Translations under genes and position numbers: made by a program
Assembly (NCBI RefSeq): GCF_900313035.1
Contig: NZ_OMPS01000047.1
Location: 23,951-87,950, forward strand
Source of the DNA: Ruegeria sp. EL01
GTDB taxonomy: Bacteria > Pseudomonadota > Alphaproteobacteria > Rhodobacterales > Rhodobacteraceae
DNA length: 64,000 bases
Reading direction: 5' to 3'
The notes under the pieces: generated by a model
The model's database searches: none
Seen by the model: only the letters and a program-made list of their open reading frames with translations
Told to the model about the DNA's origin: nothing
In this document: positions 51,841 through 61,049 of the stretch, piece by piece
Numbering within the stretch: position 1 is the stretch's first letter
Layout: each line of letters opens with the position of its first letter

Positions 51841-53115
51841 ATGACTGACGCAAGCCAAAACGCGGGGCCGATGCTGGCAGCGGACGGAACACCGCTCAAG
51901 CAATCTCTGGCACGTTCATTGCGGCGACAGAAGCTGCGGGCGCTTTTGCTCATTTCCCCGCTTCTGTTGTTTGTGATGTTTTCCTTCATTGTACCCATTG
52001 CATCAATGCTGTTCCGGTCGGTCGAAAACGGAATGGTCGCCGAAACTCTGCCGCTTACCGTTGAGGCGCTGCAAAGCTGGGATACTCAGAGCGGTGAACT
52101 ACCGGAAGAAGCAGTGTACGACGCCTTTGTGCGCGATATGGTTGTTGCGGTTGAAAACAAAGAACATACCCGTCTGGGTTCGCGTCTGAATTATGAAGAA
52201 ACTGGTATGTCTTCGTTATTCCGCAAATCTGGGCGGAAGCTAAAAAAGATGGACCCAGAGACCGACGGCCCATTTAAAGAACAGTTAATCGAAATTCACG
52301 AGGGTTGGGGCGATCCGCAGACATGGAGCGTGATCAAGACCCACTCACCCGCGGTCACCAACGGGTATTTCCTGAACGCTGTGGACATGCGCCGCACGCC
52401 TGAAGGCGCGCAATCACAGCCTGAGGACAAGCGGATTCTGATCAAGCTGTTTGGCCGAACTCTGTTCATGTCGCTGGTGATTACCGCATCCTGTATCCTG
52501 TTGGCCTACCCGGTGAGTTATCTTTTGGCGACCTTGCCGATGCGGGTATCAAACCTATTGATGATCCTTGTCCTGTTACCATTCTGGACTTCCTTGCTGG
52601 TGCGAACGTCGGCTTGGAAAGTCATGCTGCAACAACAAGGTGTGATCAACGAGACGCTGGTCTGGCTTGGGCTTGTCGCCGATGATGCCCGGCTGATCAT
52701 CATCAACAACCAGATCGGCACGATCATCGCCATGACGCACATCCTGTTGCCGTTCATGATCTTGCCAATGTATTCGGTGATGCAAACCATCCCGCCCACC
52801 TATACGCGCGCTGCAAAATCGATGGGCGCAACCAATTGGACAACGTTCTGGCGCATCTACTTTCCGCAGTCCATTCCGGGTATTGGCGCGGGGTCGATCC
52901 TCGTCTTCATTCTGGCGATTGGCTATTATATCACGCCCGAGATCGTTGGCGGCACCAAGGGTGTCTTTATTTCGAACCGGATCGCCTATCACATCTCGTC
53001 CTCGCTGAACTGGGGATTGGCAGCCGCCTTGGGCACGATTCTGTTGGCGGTCGTACTGCTGCTCTACTGGGTCTACGATAAGATCGTGGGCATCGATAAC
53101 GTGAAGTTGGGATAA
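51841..53115 (+). CDS. ABC transporter permease 1 (PotB-like)
   Basis: 424 residues. The first helix (ALLLISPLLLFVMFSFIVPI) is followed by about 150 hydrophilic residues, presumably periplasmic, before the remaining five helices and the EAA loop (AAKSMGATNWTTFWRIYFPQ). Permeases of this family are often about 290 residues, so the loop is an insertion, although such enlarged first loops occur in alphaproteobacterial relatives. Confidence 0.93.
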   Translation: MTDASQNAGPMLAADGTPLKQSLARSLRRQKLRALLLISPLLLFVMFSFIVPIASMLFRSVENGMVAETLPLTVEALQSWDTQSGELPEEAVYDAFVRDMVVAVENKEHTRLGSRLNYEETGMSSLFRKSGRKLKKMDPETDGPFKEQLIEIHEGWGDPQTWSVIKTHSPAVTNGYFLNAVDMRRTPEGAQSQPEDKRILIKLFGRTLFMSLVITASCILLAYPVSYLLATLPMRVSNLLMILVLLPFWTSLLVRTSAWKVMLQQQGVINETLVWLGLVADDARLIIINNQIGTIIAMTHILLPFMILPMYSVMQTIPPTYTRAAKSMGATNWTTFWRIYFPQSIPGIGAGSILVFILAIGYYITPEIVGGTKGVFISNRIAYHISSSLNWGLAAALGTILLAVVLLLYWVYDKIVGIDNVKLG

Positions 53116-53120
53116 TCAAG

Positions 53121-54332
53121 ATGGCAGCACTTACACCGATATCCCGCAAACCCATGTCAGTCGTCCTGCCCGCTGTGGCATTGGCCGGTGCTTTTGCCGG
53201 CATGTTTGTCGGCGCTGGCAACGGATCGATCCCCTTGGGCATTCTGGGCGGCGCTGTTCTGATGACAGGCTTAGCATGGGTCTTTATCAACGTTCTCAAG
53301 AACGAACAGATGGCCCGTTGGATCACTATTCTGGGCTTTGGGATTGCAGGTTTTCTACTGTCAGGTCCGATGGGCGGCGTTTTGGGCTTGCTGGGCGGTT
53401 GGTTCTTTGCATGGTTTATCTATTGGCTGTACGAAGGACGATACCGCCAAAAACTGTTGCCGTACCTGACGGCGAAACAGGTTTTTTACCACTACCTGTT
53501 CCGGGTGATCTGCGGCGCGATCTTTGTCTTCCTGATCACTCCGATCCTTGTGGTGCTGCCGCTATCGTTCAACGCGCAGGACTTCTTTACCTTCACGCCC
53601 GAGATGCTGCGCCTGGACCCCGAAGGATATTCGCTGAAGCATTACCGTGACTTCTTCACCAACAATGAATGGCAGCGCAGCTTCAAAAACTCGCTGATCA
53701 TTGCGCCCATCGCCACCGTCATTTCGGTGTCGCTTGGCACATTGGCGGCGATCGGACTCAGCCAATCCCATGTGCCCGGCCGGCGCGCAATTATGGGCAT
53801 TCTGATCTCGCCCATGATTGTACCCTTGATCATCTCAGCCACGGGCATGTTCTTCTTCTACAGCGACATCGGGCGGTTCCTAGAAGGTACCCTGGGTATG
53901 AACAAGAACTTTGTGGGCTATCTGAAGGTTATCCTTGCCCATGCCGTTTTGGGTATTCCTTTTGTGATCATCACCGTAACCGCCACACTGGTCGGCTTTG
54001 ACAGGTCCCTGACGCGCGCGGCCGCCAATATGGGGGCCGGTCCGGTGCGCACGTTCTTTTCGATCCAGATGCCATTAATCCTGCCGGGTGTGATCTCGGG
54101 CGGGTTGTTCGCCTTCATCACCTCGTTTGATGAGGTTGTCGTGGTGTTGTTTGTGGGATCGGCCAGCCAGAAAACGCTGCCATGGCAGATGTTCACCGGC
54201 TTGCGTGAACAGATCAGCCCGACCATTCTGGCGGTCGCAACGATCCTTGTGGTGCTGTCCATCGGGCTGTTGGCAACCGTCGAGTTGCTGCGGCGACGTT
54301 CGGAACGCTTGCGGGGCCTCTCGCCTGCTTGA
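53121..54332 (+). CDS. ABC transporter permease 2 (PotC-like) with N-terminal membrane extension
   Basis: 403 residues. The C-terminal 270 are a PotC-like permease with EAA loop AAANMGAGPVRTFFSIQMPL. The N-terminal 130 hold about four extra hydrophobic segments (for example VVLPAVALAGAFAGMFVGAG and IPLGILGGAVLMTGLAWVFI) of unknown role. The gene starts five bases after the first permease stops. Confidence 0.92.
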   Translation: MAALTPISRKPMSVVLPAVALAGAFAGMFVGAGNGSIPLGILGGAVLMTGLAWVFINVLKNEQMARWITILGFGIAGFLLSGPMGGVLGLLGGWFFAWFIYWLYEGRYRQKLLPYLTAKQVFYHYLFRVICGAIFVFLITPILVVLPLSFNAQDFFTFTPEMLRLDPEGYSLKHYRDFFTNNEWQRSFKNSLIIAPIATVISVSLGTLAAIGLSQSHVPGRRAIMGILISPMIVPLIISATGMFFFYSDIGRFLEGTLGMNKNFVGYLKVILAHAVLGIPFVIITVTATLVGFDRSLTRAAANMGAGPVRTFFSIQMPLILPGVISGGLFAFITSFDEVVVVLFVGSASQKTLPWQMFTGLREQISPTILAVATILVVLSIGLLATVELLRRRSERLRGLSPA

Positions 54333-54494
54333 CGGAGCTTCCTGTCTGATCTAACGATTCATCCGTTCACCCCAGTCGCGATGGCGTCGCGGCATCATCG
54401 GGGGTGATCGGCTCTCGGACCCCGAGGCCGCCTGTCCTGAACGCCGGGACATGTGGCCGGGTATTGCCGCCCGGCATAGATGAGAGACCAAAAG

Positions 54495-55715
54495 ATGAGT
54501 GATACATCAAACCGCCCCGAATTCTTCACCTGTCACAATGGCGACAAAGCCCCCCTCCCGTTCAGCAAAGACGAATATGCACGTCGATTGACCGCGCTAC
54601 GGTCGATCATGGCCGCCCGGGATATTCCCGCGGTGCTGCTGACCTCGATGCAAAACATCGCCTATTACTCGGGCTTTCTGTATTGCTCGTTCGGTCGCCC
54701 CTATGGCTGCGTGGTGACACAAGACGCCTGCACCACCGTGTCGGCCAATATCGATGCAGGTCAGCCGTGGCGACGCTCGGTCGAGGACAATGTCATCTAC
54801 ACCGACTGGAAACGCGACAACTACTGGCGCGCGGTTGCTGGCCTGACCGGTGGCGCCAAGCGCATCGGGATTGAAGGCGACCACATGACGATCGCAGCCC
54901 GCGACACCGCGATGGCAATGTTGGGCGCGCCTGAGCTGGTCGATATTGCGCCGGACACAATGGCAGCACGCATGATCAAATCCGCCGAAGAGATTGCGTT
55001 GATCAAAGGCGGTGCACGGACAGCTGACGTCGGCGGGGCGGCCATCCATGCGGCAATCCGCGAAGGTGCAACCGAGATTGAGATTGCGATGGCAGGCCGT
55101 GACGCGATGGAGGCGGAAATTGCCCGCGCCTACCCCGACGCCGAATATCGCGACACCTGGGTGTGGTTCCAATCCGGTCTGAACACCGACGGCGCCCATA
55201 ACCCGGTGACAAAACGCGCCCTGCAAAAGGGCGATATCCTGTCGCTAAACACCTTCCCGATGATCTCGGGCTACTACACGGCACTGGAACGCACGCTGTT
55301 TCTGGGCGAACCGGATGTAGACAGCCTGCGCCTGTGGAAAGCCAACGTGGCGGCGCATGAGCTGGGCCTGAGCCTGATCAAACCGGGTGCGACCTGTTCC
55401 GGCATCACTGCCGAGATCAACCGTTTCTTCGCGGATGAAGGCCTGCTGCAATACCGCTCCTTTGGGTACGGTCATTCATTCGGCATCCTCAGCCACTATT
55501 ACGGGCGGGAAGCCGGGCTGGAGTTGCGAGAAGACATCGACACGGAGCTTGAACCGGGCATGGTTGTCTCGATCGAGCCAATGTTGTGGGTCCCTGAAGG
55601 TCAGCCCGGCGCGGGTGGCTACCGCGAACATGATATTCTGGTCGTTGAAGAAGACGGGGCTGAAAACATCACCGGTTTCCCATATGGCCCGGGCCACAAT
55701 ATCATCGGAGCCTGA
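54495..55715 (+). CDS. Creatinase (creatine amidinohydrolase)
   Basis: 406 residues from the ATG at 54495, preferred over 54480 because a GAGAG site precedes it. It matches Pseudomonas creatinase block by block as I remember that sequence: FLYCSFGRPY, YTDWKRDNYW, FQSGLNTDGAHNPVT with the catalytic His (about residue 235), YGHSFGILSHYYGREAG and GYREHDILVVEEDGAENIT. The length is that of creatinase. It hydrolyses creatine to sarcosine and urea without metal, using the M24 pita-bread fold. It follows a complete ABC importer, forming an uptake-and-cleavage unit; a creatininase or sarcosine oxidase is not in the window. Confidence 0.9.
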   Translation: MSDTSNRPEFFTCHNGDKAPLPFSKDEYARRLTALRSIMAARDIPAVLLTSMQNIAYYSGFLYCSFGRPYGCVVTQDACTTVSANIDAGQPWRRSVEDNVIYTDWKRDNYWRAVAGLTGGAKRIGIEGDHMTIAARDTAMAMLGAPELVDIAPDTMAARMIKSAEEIALIKGGARTADVGGAAIHAAIREGATEIEIAMAGRDAMEAEIARAYPDAEYRDTWVWFQSGLNTDGAHNPVTKRALQKGDILSLNTFPMISGYYTALERTLFLGEPDVDSLRLWKANVAAHELGLSLIKPGATCSGITAEINRFFADEGLLQYRSFGYGHSFGILSHYYGREAGLELREDIDTELEPGMVVSIEPMLWVPEGQPGAGGYREHDILVVEEDGAENITGFPYGPGHNIIGA

Positions 55716-55721
55716 GGTGGC

Positions 55722-55745
55722 GGGTGGGAGGAAGATCTCCCACCC
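55722..55745. terminator. Hairpin between creatinase and the GntR gene
   Basis: GGGTGGGAG pairs with CTCCCACCC over a six-base loop directly after the creatinase stop. It lies between convergent genes and can serve both. Confidence 0.6.
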
Positions 55746-55834
55746 CATTCAGTCCGCTGTATCTGTTCGTGAAAAATGACCCCAACATACGGATCAGCCG
55801 CGACGAGACAGCAATCGGGACAAATGATCGAAGT

Positions 55835-56515
55835 TTAGGGTCGATCGGACGTCCGCCTTGATACGATCATCTCCAGCAGCTGGTCTTTCGTGCGCTTGAT
55901 GTGACGCACCAAAAGCTGGCAGGCCTGATCGGTCTGGCCTGATCTAGCCAGTTCCAAAAGCTCTTGATGCTCTTTCTTGGCCGGAGCGCGCTGCTTCATC
56001 ACGCTGAGGTGCATTCGCACGTAACGGTCCGATTGCAGGCTGATGCGATCCAGCACTTCGCGGGTCAGGCGTCGGCCTGAGGCCGCGTATAGTGCCAAAT
56101 GATATTGATGGTTCAGAGCGCCCCATGTTCCAACGTCATTGCCATCATATGACGCCTCCATTTCTGCCAGAACCCGTTCGCAATTGGCGATGTGTTCTAA
56201 TGTCATATTTGGAATCGAACGGCGAAACAGATCCTCTTCGATCAGGCATCTCAGATCAAAAATTTCGCCAATTTCTTCCAGAGAGTGCTTGGTTACAGAT
56301 CCACCCCGGTTGTTGGCCCATTGAACCAGCCCTTCGGCGCTGAGACGTTTCAGCGCCTCTCGGATTGGCATGCGCGATACGTCATATTCCTCGGCCAGAG
56401 CTTCCTGTCGGATGGTTTCCCCTTCTGCAAGCTCGCCGCTCAGGATCCGCTCGCGCAGGTCGTTTGCAATAACGTCCGGAAGGCTTTGCTTGGCAATCAC
56501 GCGTTTTCCAGACAT
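55835..56515 (-). CDS. GntR family (FCD-domain) regulator of the hydroxyproline genes
   Basis: 226 residues from MSGKRVIAKQSL (ATG at 56515) with AGGGGG six bases upstream; the longer frame to 56599 lacks support. Winged helix: LRERILSGELAEGETIRQEA and MPIREALKRLSAEGLV; then an FCD domain with likely metal/effector His in ALNHQYHLALY. It is the last gene of the hydroxyproline cluster and probably regulates it. Confidence 0.88.
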   Translation of the reverse strand: MSGKRVIAKQSLPDVIANDLRERILSGELAEGETIRQEALAEEYDVSRMPIREALKRLSAEGLVQWANNRGGSVTKHSLEEIGEIFDLRCLIEEDLFRRSIPNMTLEHIANCERVLAEMEASYDGNDVGTWGALNHQYHLALYAASGRRLTREVLDRISLQSDRYVRMHLSVMKQRAPAKKEHQELLELARSGQTDQACQLLVRHIKRTKDQLLEMIVSRRTSDRP

Positions 56516-56611
56516 CTCAACCCCCTGCCCCGCCGTGGTTTTGCCAACCATTGCAATGTAAGGCGAATGCAGGGGGCGCAGCCAATTCACTGGGGTCACA
56601 AATCATCACTG

Positions 56612-57637
56612 TCACACCCCCCAGGTATCCGACAATCGATAGCCGCCGGGCCAAGGATCTTCCGGGTCAAGCATGTGCTGATGAATTCCGGTGATCCAGC
56701 CACGGCCGCTGATCTCGGGAACAACTGCGGGCCGGTTGCCCACTTGAGATATGTCTACGATCTGTCCCGTAAATCGTGAGCCGATAATTGAAACGGCCTC
56801 AAAACACTGCCCCGCTTTGATCTCGCCTTTGGCATGCATCAGCGCCAGTCGTGCGGAAACGGCTGTCCCCGTGGGTGACCGGTCGACCTTTCCCGGCTGG
56901 ATCGCGACGGCAGATTTGCCGGTCAAGCCGGTATCTGTTTGGGTCAGTGGTCCGCAGAAAGCACAGAACGAGATATGATCCCAATCGGGGTTTTCGGGAT
57001 GCGAGAACCCAATCTGTTCGTTGGCAGCGTTGGTAATCGCCACACCCAACCGGGCGATATCACGTGCTTCGTGTTCAACGATCTCAAAGCCAAGGGCCGT
57101 CGCATCAACGACCACGAAACTGTCGCCGCCATAGGCTGTGTCGACAATGATAGATCCCAGCCCCGGAACGTCCAAGGGCACCGAAATCTTATCGGCAAAG
57201 CTGGGTATGTTCTGCACGAAGATGCGCTCGGCCTTACCGTTTTTGCATTCGGCCCGAACGCGAACCAGGCCACCCGGCGCTTCGAGCACCAGATGGGTTT
57301 CCGGTTCTTGCATCGGGATGATCCCGCCATCCAGCAACACAGTCGAAACACAAATCGAATTTGACCCGGACATGGGCGGCGTGTCTTCGGGCTCCATGAT
57401 GATCCAGGCGGCATCTGCGCTGGGATGTTTGGGTGGAACCAGAAGGTTCACATGACGGAACACACCACCGCGCGGTTCGTTCAGTACAAAGTTCCGAAGC
57501 GTCTCATCTTGCGCAATGAAAGTCCTTTGATCCCAAAGCGAATCGCCGGGCGGAAGGGCGACACCGCCAACAATGACGTCACCAACTTCACCCTCGGCAT
57601 GGGCTGAAATGACATGAATGGTCTTGCAACTGCGCAT
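56612..57637 (-). CDS. Proline racemase superfamily protein with Ser/Thr at the catalytic Cys sites
   Basis: 341 residues of the proline racemase/hydroxyproline epimerase fold. Where racemases have MCGHG the sequence is PPMSGSNSIC (Ser), and where they have DRSPCGT it is DRSPTGTAVSAR (Thr). Cys/Thr and Ser/Cys variants are known from 3-hydroxyproline dehydratases and epimerases; both sites changed is unusual, so 2-epimerisation is unlikely and dehydratase-like activity or another role is possible. It is encoded 14 bp after the DadA-like gene, in the hydroxyproline operon with a true epimerase. Confidence 0.85.
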   Translation of the reverse strand: MRSCKTIHVISAHAEGEVGDVIVGGVALPPGDSLWDQRTFIAQDETLRNFVLNEPRGGVFRHVNLLVPPKHPSADAAWIIMEPEDTPPMSGSNSICVSTVLLDGGIIPMQEPETHLVLEAPGGLVRVRAECKNGKAERIFVQNIPSFADKISVPLDVPGLGSIIVDTAYGGDSFVVVDATALGFEIVEHEARDIARLGVAITNAANEQIGFSHPENPDWDHISFCAFCGPLTQTDTGLTGKSAVAIQPGKVDRSPTGTAVSARLALMHAKGEIKAGQCFEAVSIIGSRFTGQIVDISQVGNRPAVVPEISGRGWITGIHQHMLDPEDPWPGGYRLSDTWGV

Positions 57638-57651
57638 GTGAACCCTCCGAT

Positions 57652-58902
57652 TTAGAAGCGGGATGCCGCAAAAGGCGACAGATCAACGGTCGGTGTGGTG
57701 TTGGTCACCAAATCTGCGACCAGCTCTGCGGTTCCTGCGGATTGTGTCAGCCCCAAATGTCCGTGCCCGAAGGCATATAGTACTGCTGGTGCGCTCGCGG
57801 ATCTGTCGATCACCGGAAGACTGTCCGGCAATGACGGGCGAAACCCCATCCATTGAGTGCCATTGCTAATGTCGAGATCAGGCAGGAACTGTCCCGCTTT
57901 CGCCAAAAGCGCGTCGGCACGTTTGTAGTTCGGGGCCAGTGCAAGACCGCCCAATTCGACTGCACCCCCTATCCTGACACCGCCGTTGATCCGCGACACG
58001 ACAAACCCGTGCCCGCCAAAAGTCAGATGGGTACGCAGATCAAACGCTCCTTGTGGTAGCGTCGTGTTGTAACCGCGCTCGGTTTCCAGCGGGATCTGGT
58101 CGCCAAGGTGTTTCGCCAACCTATGGGACCATGCGCCCGCCGCAAGAACGACCTGACGCGCTCGGATATCGCCGCTTGTCGTGTTCAGCACCACGCCATC
58201 TTCCACCGGTGTCAGCGCGGTGATCTGAGTAAGCTGCAGCGCGCCGCCACGGGTTTGGAATTGCGATGCGAGATGTTGTGTCCATTTTTGCGGATCAACA
58301 GTGTTCAACCAGGTCGGCGTAAAGCCAGCGTGAGTGAAGCGGCGATTTAGCCCAGGTTGAATCTCGGCGATGGCGTCCGGGCTGTGCAGCAGATCAAACT
58401 GGATACCGCGTGCCTTGCGCAGGTTCCAATCCTTTTGACTGTCGCGGAACTCGGCCTCTCCTTCGAATAGCTGTAGTTGGCCATCGCGCTGCATGAAGGT
58501 CTCGCCATTCACATCCGCGATTTGCCGTTCAAGCGCTGCGCGGGAATGATCCATGAGGGCACATTGCGCAGTCACCGAAGCGGCGTAACGATCGCGCCAG
58601 CTTGCGCGCCAGAACCGGAGCATCCAAGGGGTTATGTTCAAAGCATAGGCTGGTGGAACAGACAGGGGGCCCAACGGATCCAGCAGCCATTTCGGCGCTT
58701 TGCGCATGATACCGGGTTTTGCCAATGGTTCGATTTCGGCAAAGGCAAAGGCACCGGCATTGCCCTGCGACGCACCTGCAGCAATTCCTTCGCGATCCAG
58801 GACAAGAACGTTGCGACCCCGTTTTTGCAGCTCGAGCGCTGCGCTGATGCCGATGATACCAGCACCGATCACCACAATGTCGTTCTCTGTTCCAAGCCTC
58901 AT
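57652..58902 (-). CDS. FAD-dependent D-amino acid (D-hydroxyproline) dehydrogenase
   Basis: 416 residues from MRLGTENDIVVIGAGIIGIS (ATG at 58902), a Rossmann GxGxxG motif for FAD, with the DadA-family marks AGASQGNAGAFAF and GHGHLGLTQSAGT. In this context it oxidises cis-4-hydroxy-D-proline to pyrroline-4-hydroxy-2-carboxylate, passing electrons to the respiratory chain. It sits between the epimerase and the second racemase-family gene. Confidence 0.9.
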   Translation of the reverse strand: MRLGTENDIVVIGAGIIGISAALELQKRGRNVLVLDREGIAAGASQGNAGAFAFAEIEPLAKPGIMRKAPKWLLDPLGPLSVPPAYALNITPWMLRFWRASWRDRYAASVTAQCALMDHSRAALERQIADVNGETFMQRDGQLQLFEGEAEFRDSQKDWNLRKARGIQFDLLHSPDAIAEIQPGLNRRFTHAGFTPTWLNTVDPQKWTQHLASQFQTRGGALQLTQITALTPVEDGVVLNTTSGDIRARQVVLAAGAWSHRLAKHLGDQIPLETERGYNTTLPQGAFDLRTHLTFGGHGFVVSRINGGVRIGGAVELGGLALAPNYKRADALLAKAGQFLPDLDISNGTQWMGFRPSLPDSLPVIDRSASAPAVLYAFGHGHLGLTQSAGTAELVADLVTNTTPTVDLSPFAASRF

Positions 58903-58965
58903 AATATTGTTCCGTCGAAGAGGTGGGATCTCAGGGGCCACTGACAAATCAGCCCCCGACAAGTG

Positions 58966-59898
58966 TCAGCTGTAGATTCCGGATCGAAACGGATCGTGGT
59001 CGTCAAAGATCAGTTTACCCTCGGCCATCACATAGGCCTGCCCGGTCAGCGAGGGGGTCACACCGCCGTTCGACCCGGGTTGGTAGGACAATCTGTAGGG
59101 GCTTCCGATCACGCTTTCCTGCAGGATTTCATCACCCGGTGCCAAACGCCCCGCCGCAGCGAGACATGCCAGCCGAGCAGAACTGCCAGTACCGCAAGGC
59201 GATCGGTCGTACTGATCATCCGGGCACAGCACGAAATTGCGACTGTGAACGCCTGCATTCGGGGAAGTACCCTGAAAGATGACGTGATCAACGGACTCTT
59301 GGTTTTCGCCACCAATCCTCTGCGCCACGCAAGCCTCGCGGATTTCGATTGCCATATCTGTCATTTGACGAATGTTATCGGACACCACTGGGATTGGGCT
59401 TGGCTCCACAATAAAGAACCAATTGCCACCATAGGCGACATCGCCGGTCACCGTGCCGTAGTTTTTCGTCTCGAGTGTGACAGCAATTTGCACGCGGCGA
59501 CTTTCGACATTGATGACACGCACTGTGTTCGGGTCCAGCACGTCTATCGTAACCACACCAACTGGGGTTTCGATCTTATGAGACCCCGTTCCAATCCGGC
59601 CGAGATGCGCAAGCGTGACGCCCAAACCAATGGTACCGTGCCCACACATCCCAAGCACTGCGTCGACGTCAAAGAAGATGACACCGGTCTCGCAGCTGGG
59701 ATCTACAGGATCGACCAGCAGGGCGGCGACCATACCGGGCTGACCGCGCGGCTCCAGCAGAACAGATTTATAAAAAGCCTCATACTCAGTGGCCAGCTTT
59801 CGGGCGCGAAATTCCTGCGGTCCGGACCCCAAATCCGGACCGCCGTCCAATATAACGCGTGTGGGCATTCCACCAGTATGGCTGTCGATCACATGCAT
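58966..59898 (-). CDS. 4-hydroxyproline 2-epimerase
   Basis: 310 residues of the proline racemase superfamily with both catalytic cysteines, in LGMCGHGTIGLG and DRSPCGTGSSAR, and the N-terminal IDSHTGGMPTRVI typical of hydroxyproline epimerases. It converts trans-4-hydroxy-L-proline to cis-4-hydroxy-D-proline. Its start overlaps the stop of the DapA-like gene by 10 bp. Confidence 0.93.
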   Translation of the reverse strand: MHVIDSHTGGMPTRVILDGGPDLGSGPQEFRARKLATEYEAFYKSVLLEPRGQPGMVAALLVDPVDPSCETGVIFFDVDAVLGMCGHGTIGLGVTLAHLGRIGTGSHKIETPVGVVTIDVLDPNTVRVINVESRRVQIAVTLETKNYGTVTGDVAYGGNWFFIVEPSPIPVVSDNIRQMTDMAIEIREACVAQRIGGENQESVDHVIFQGTSPNAGVHSRNFVLCPDDQYDRSPCGTGSSARLACLAAAGRLAPGDEILQESVIGSPYRLSYQPGSNGGVTPSLTGQAYVMAEGKLIFDDHDPFRSGIYS

Positions 59899-60848
59899 TC
59901 AGCGATAATCCCGCCCTGATGGGACCAGTCGGCAAACCAAGAGCGGAACAAAGCATATTGCTGTTCACAGTAGTTACGCTGTGCATCGGTCAGTTCATCG
60001 GTTTCGTTGAAGTGGAGGCGATATTCTTCCTCTCCATTCAACACCAGCAGGTGCTTGTAATAGAGAACAAGGTCTGTGCCCTCGTCAAAGCTTGCCAAAA
60101 CGCCAAAAGCCTCTTCCAACTCGCGCGCGCGTAACCGGGCTTCTGCATGGCCTGCGGCCGCTTTCTGCGACAGCGCCGCCAAAAGCAGCGCCTCTTTCGG
60201 AAGGGCTGTTCCGATCCCCGTGATCGACCCGGTGGCCCCGCAATTCACAAACCCATGAAAAACCTCGGTATCGACACCAACCATCAGCGTGACTTCGTCA
60301 TCTTTGGACGTGATGTACTCTGCCGCGTAGCGCAGGTCGTCCTTGCCGCCAAATTCCTTGAACCCAACAAGGTTCGGATGTGCCGATCGCAGTGCAAAGA
60401 ACAGGTCAGCCCTGGTGGCAAAGCCATAAACCGGGCTATTATAGATAACCGCAGGCACATCCGGCGCCGCAGTCAGGATCGCCTTGAAGTGATGTTCTTG
60501 CGCAGCCATGGACGACCCACGCGACAATATCCGCGGGATCACCATCAAACCTACAGCCCCGACTTTTTGGGCATGAGCCGCATGGGCCACGGCTGATTTC
60601 GTGTTGATCGCACCGGTTCCGACAACAACCGGAACACCGGCAGCCACAAGACGTTCAACTCCCTGCATCCGTTCAGCGTCTGTCAGAAGGGGCCAATCCC
60701 CCATCGAGCCACAATAGACCACAGCAGACATTCCGGCCTGGATCATCTCTTTGCCCTTCTTGACAAGGGCGTCATAATCCGGCGTCCGATCCGCTTTGCA
60801 AGGGGTCATCAAAGCCGGCATGGTGCCGGAGAAGATCGTCTTGGACAT
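59889..60848 (-). CDS. DapA-family pyrroline-4-hydroxy-2-carboxylate deaminase
   Basis: 319 residues of the dihydrodipicolinate synthase/N-acetylneuraminate lyase family. The Schiff-base Lys is in LVGFKEFGGKD and the Tyr in AVIYNSPVYGF. In hydroxyproline catabolism this family deaminates the product of the D-hydroxyproline dehydrogenase to alpha-ketoglutarate semialdehyde. It is the first gene of the minus-strand hydroxyproline operon. Confidence 0.88.
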   Translation of the reverse strand: MSKTIFSGTMPALMTPCKADRTPDYDALVKKGKEMIQAGMSAVVYCGSMGDWPLLTDAERMQGVERLVAAGVPVVVGTGAINTKSAVAHAAHAQKVGAVGLMVIPRILSRGSSMAAQEHHFKAILTAAPDVPAVIYNSPVYGFATRADLFFALRSAHPNLVGFKEFGGKDDLRYAAEYITSKDDEVTLMVGVDTEVFHGFVNCGATGSITGIGTALPKEALLLAALSQKAAAGHAEARLRARELEEAFGVLASFDEGTDLVLYYKHLLVLNGEEEYRLHFNETDELTDAQRNYCEQQYALFRSWFADWSHQGGIIAECM

Positions 60849-60882
60849 TTCGCGTCTACTTTCCCGAACGTTTCAAAGCGCT

Positions 60883-60932
60883 GCCAGGGCAACAGTTTGC
60901 CAGACCTTTCTTGCTTTGGTGAAAGCCCTGGC
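60883..60932. other. Inverted repeat between the permease and hydroxyproline genes
   Basis: GCCAGGGC (60883-60890) and GCCCTGGC (60925-60932) are perfect complements, one further flanking pair extends them, and 34 bases lie between. It could fold in the mRNA or bind a regulator in the 200-bp gap before the DapA-like gene. Confidence 0.35.
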
Positions 60933-60951
60933 ACAGATGTCTTATGGGATA

Positions 60952-60961
60952 TTGGATACAA
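60952..60961. promoter_or_regulatory. Possible FCD-GntR operator before the hydroxyproline operon
   Basis: TTGGATACAA resembles the TTGTATACAA core recognised by several GntR/FCD regulators and lies 104 bp before the DapA-like start. One half differs, so it is a candidate only. Confidence 0.35.
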
Positions 60962-61049
60962 AATCCACAGATAATTTTTACTGTGCGTCGGTAGAGTTTT
61001 TGGGTCCACTTCTCCGACTGAAGAGACAGAACGCCGCTTACCGCGTTAC

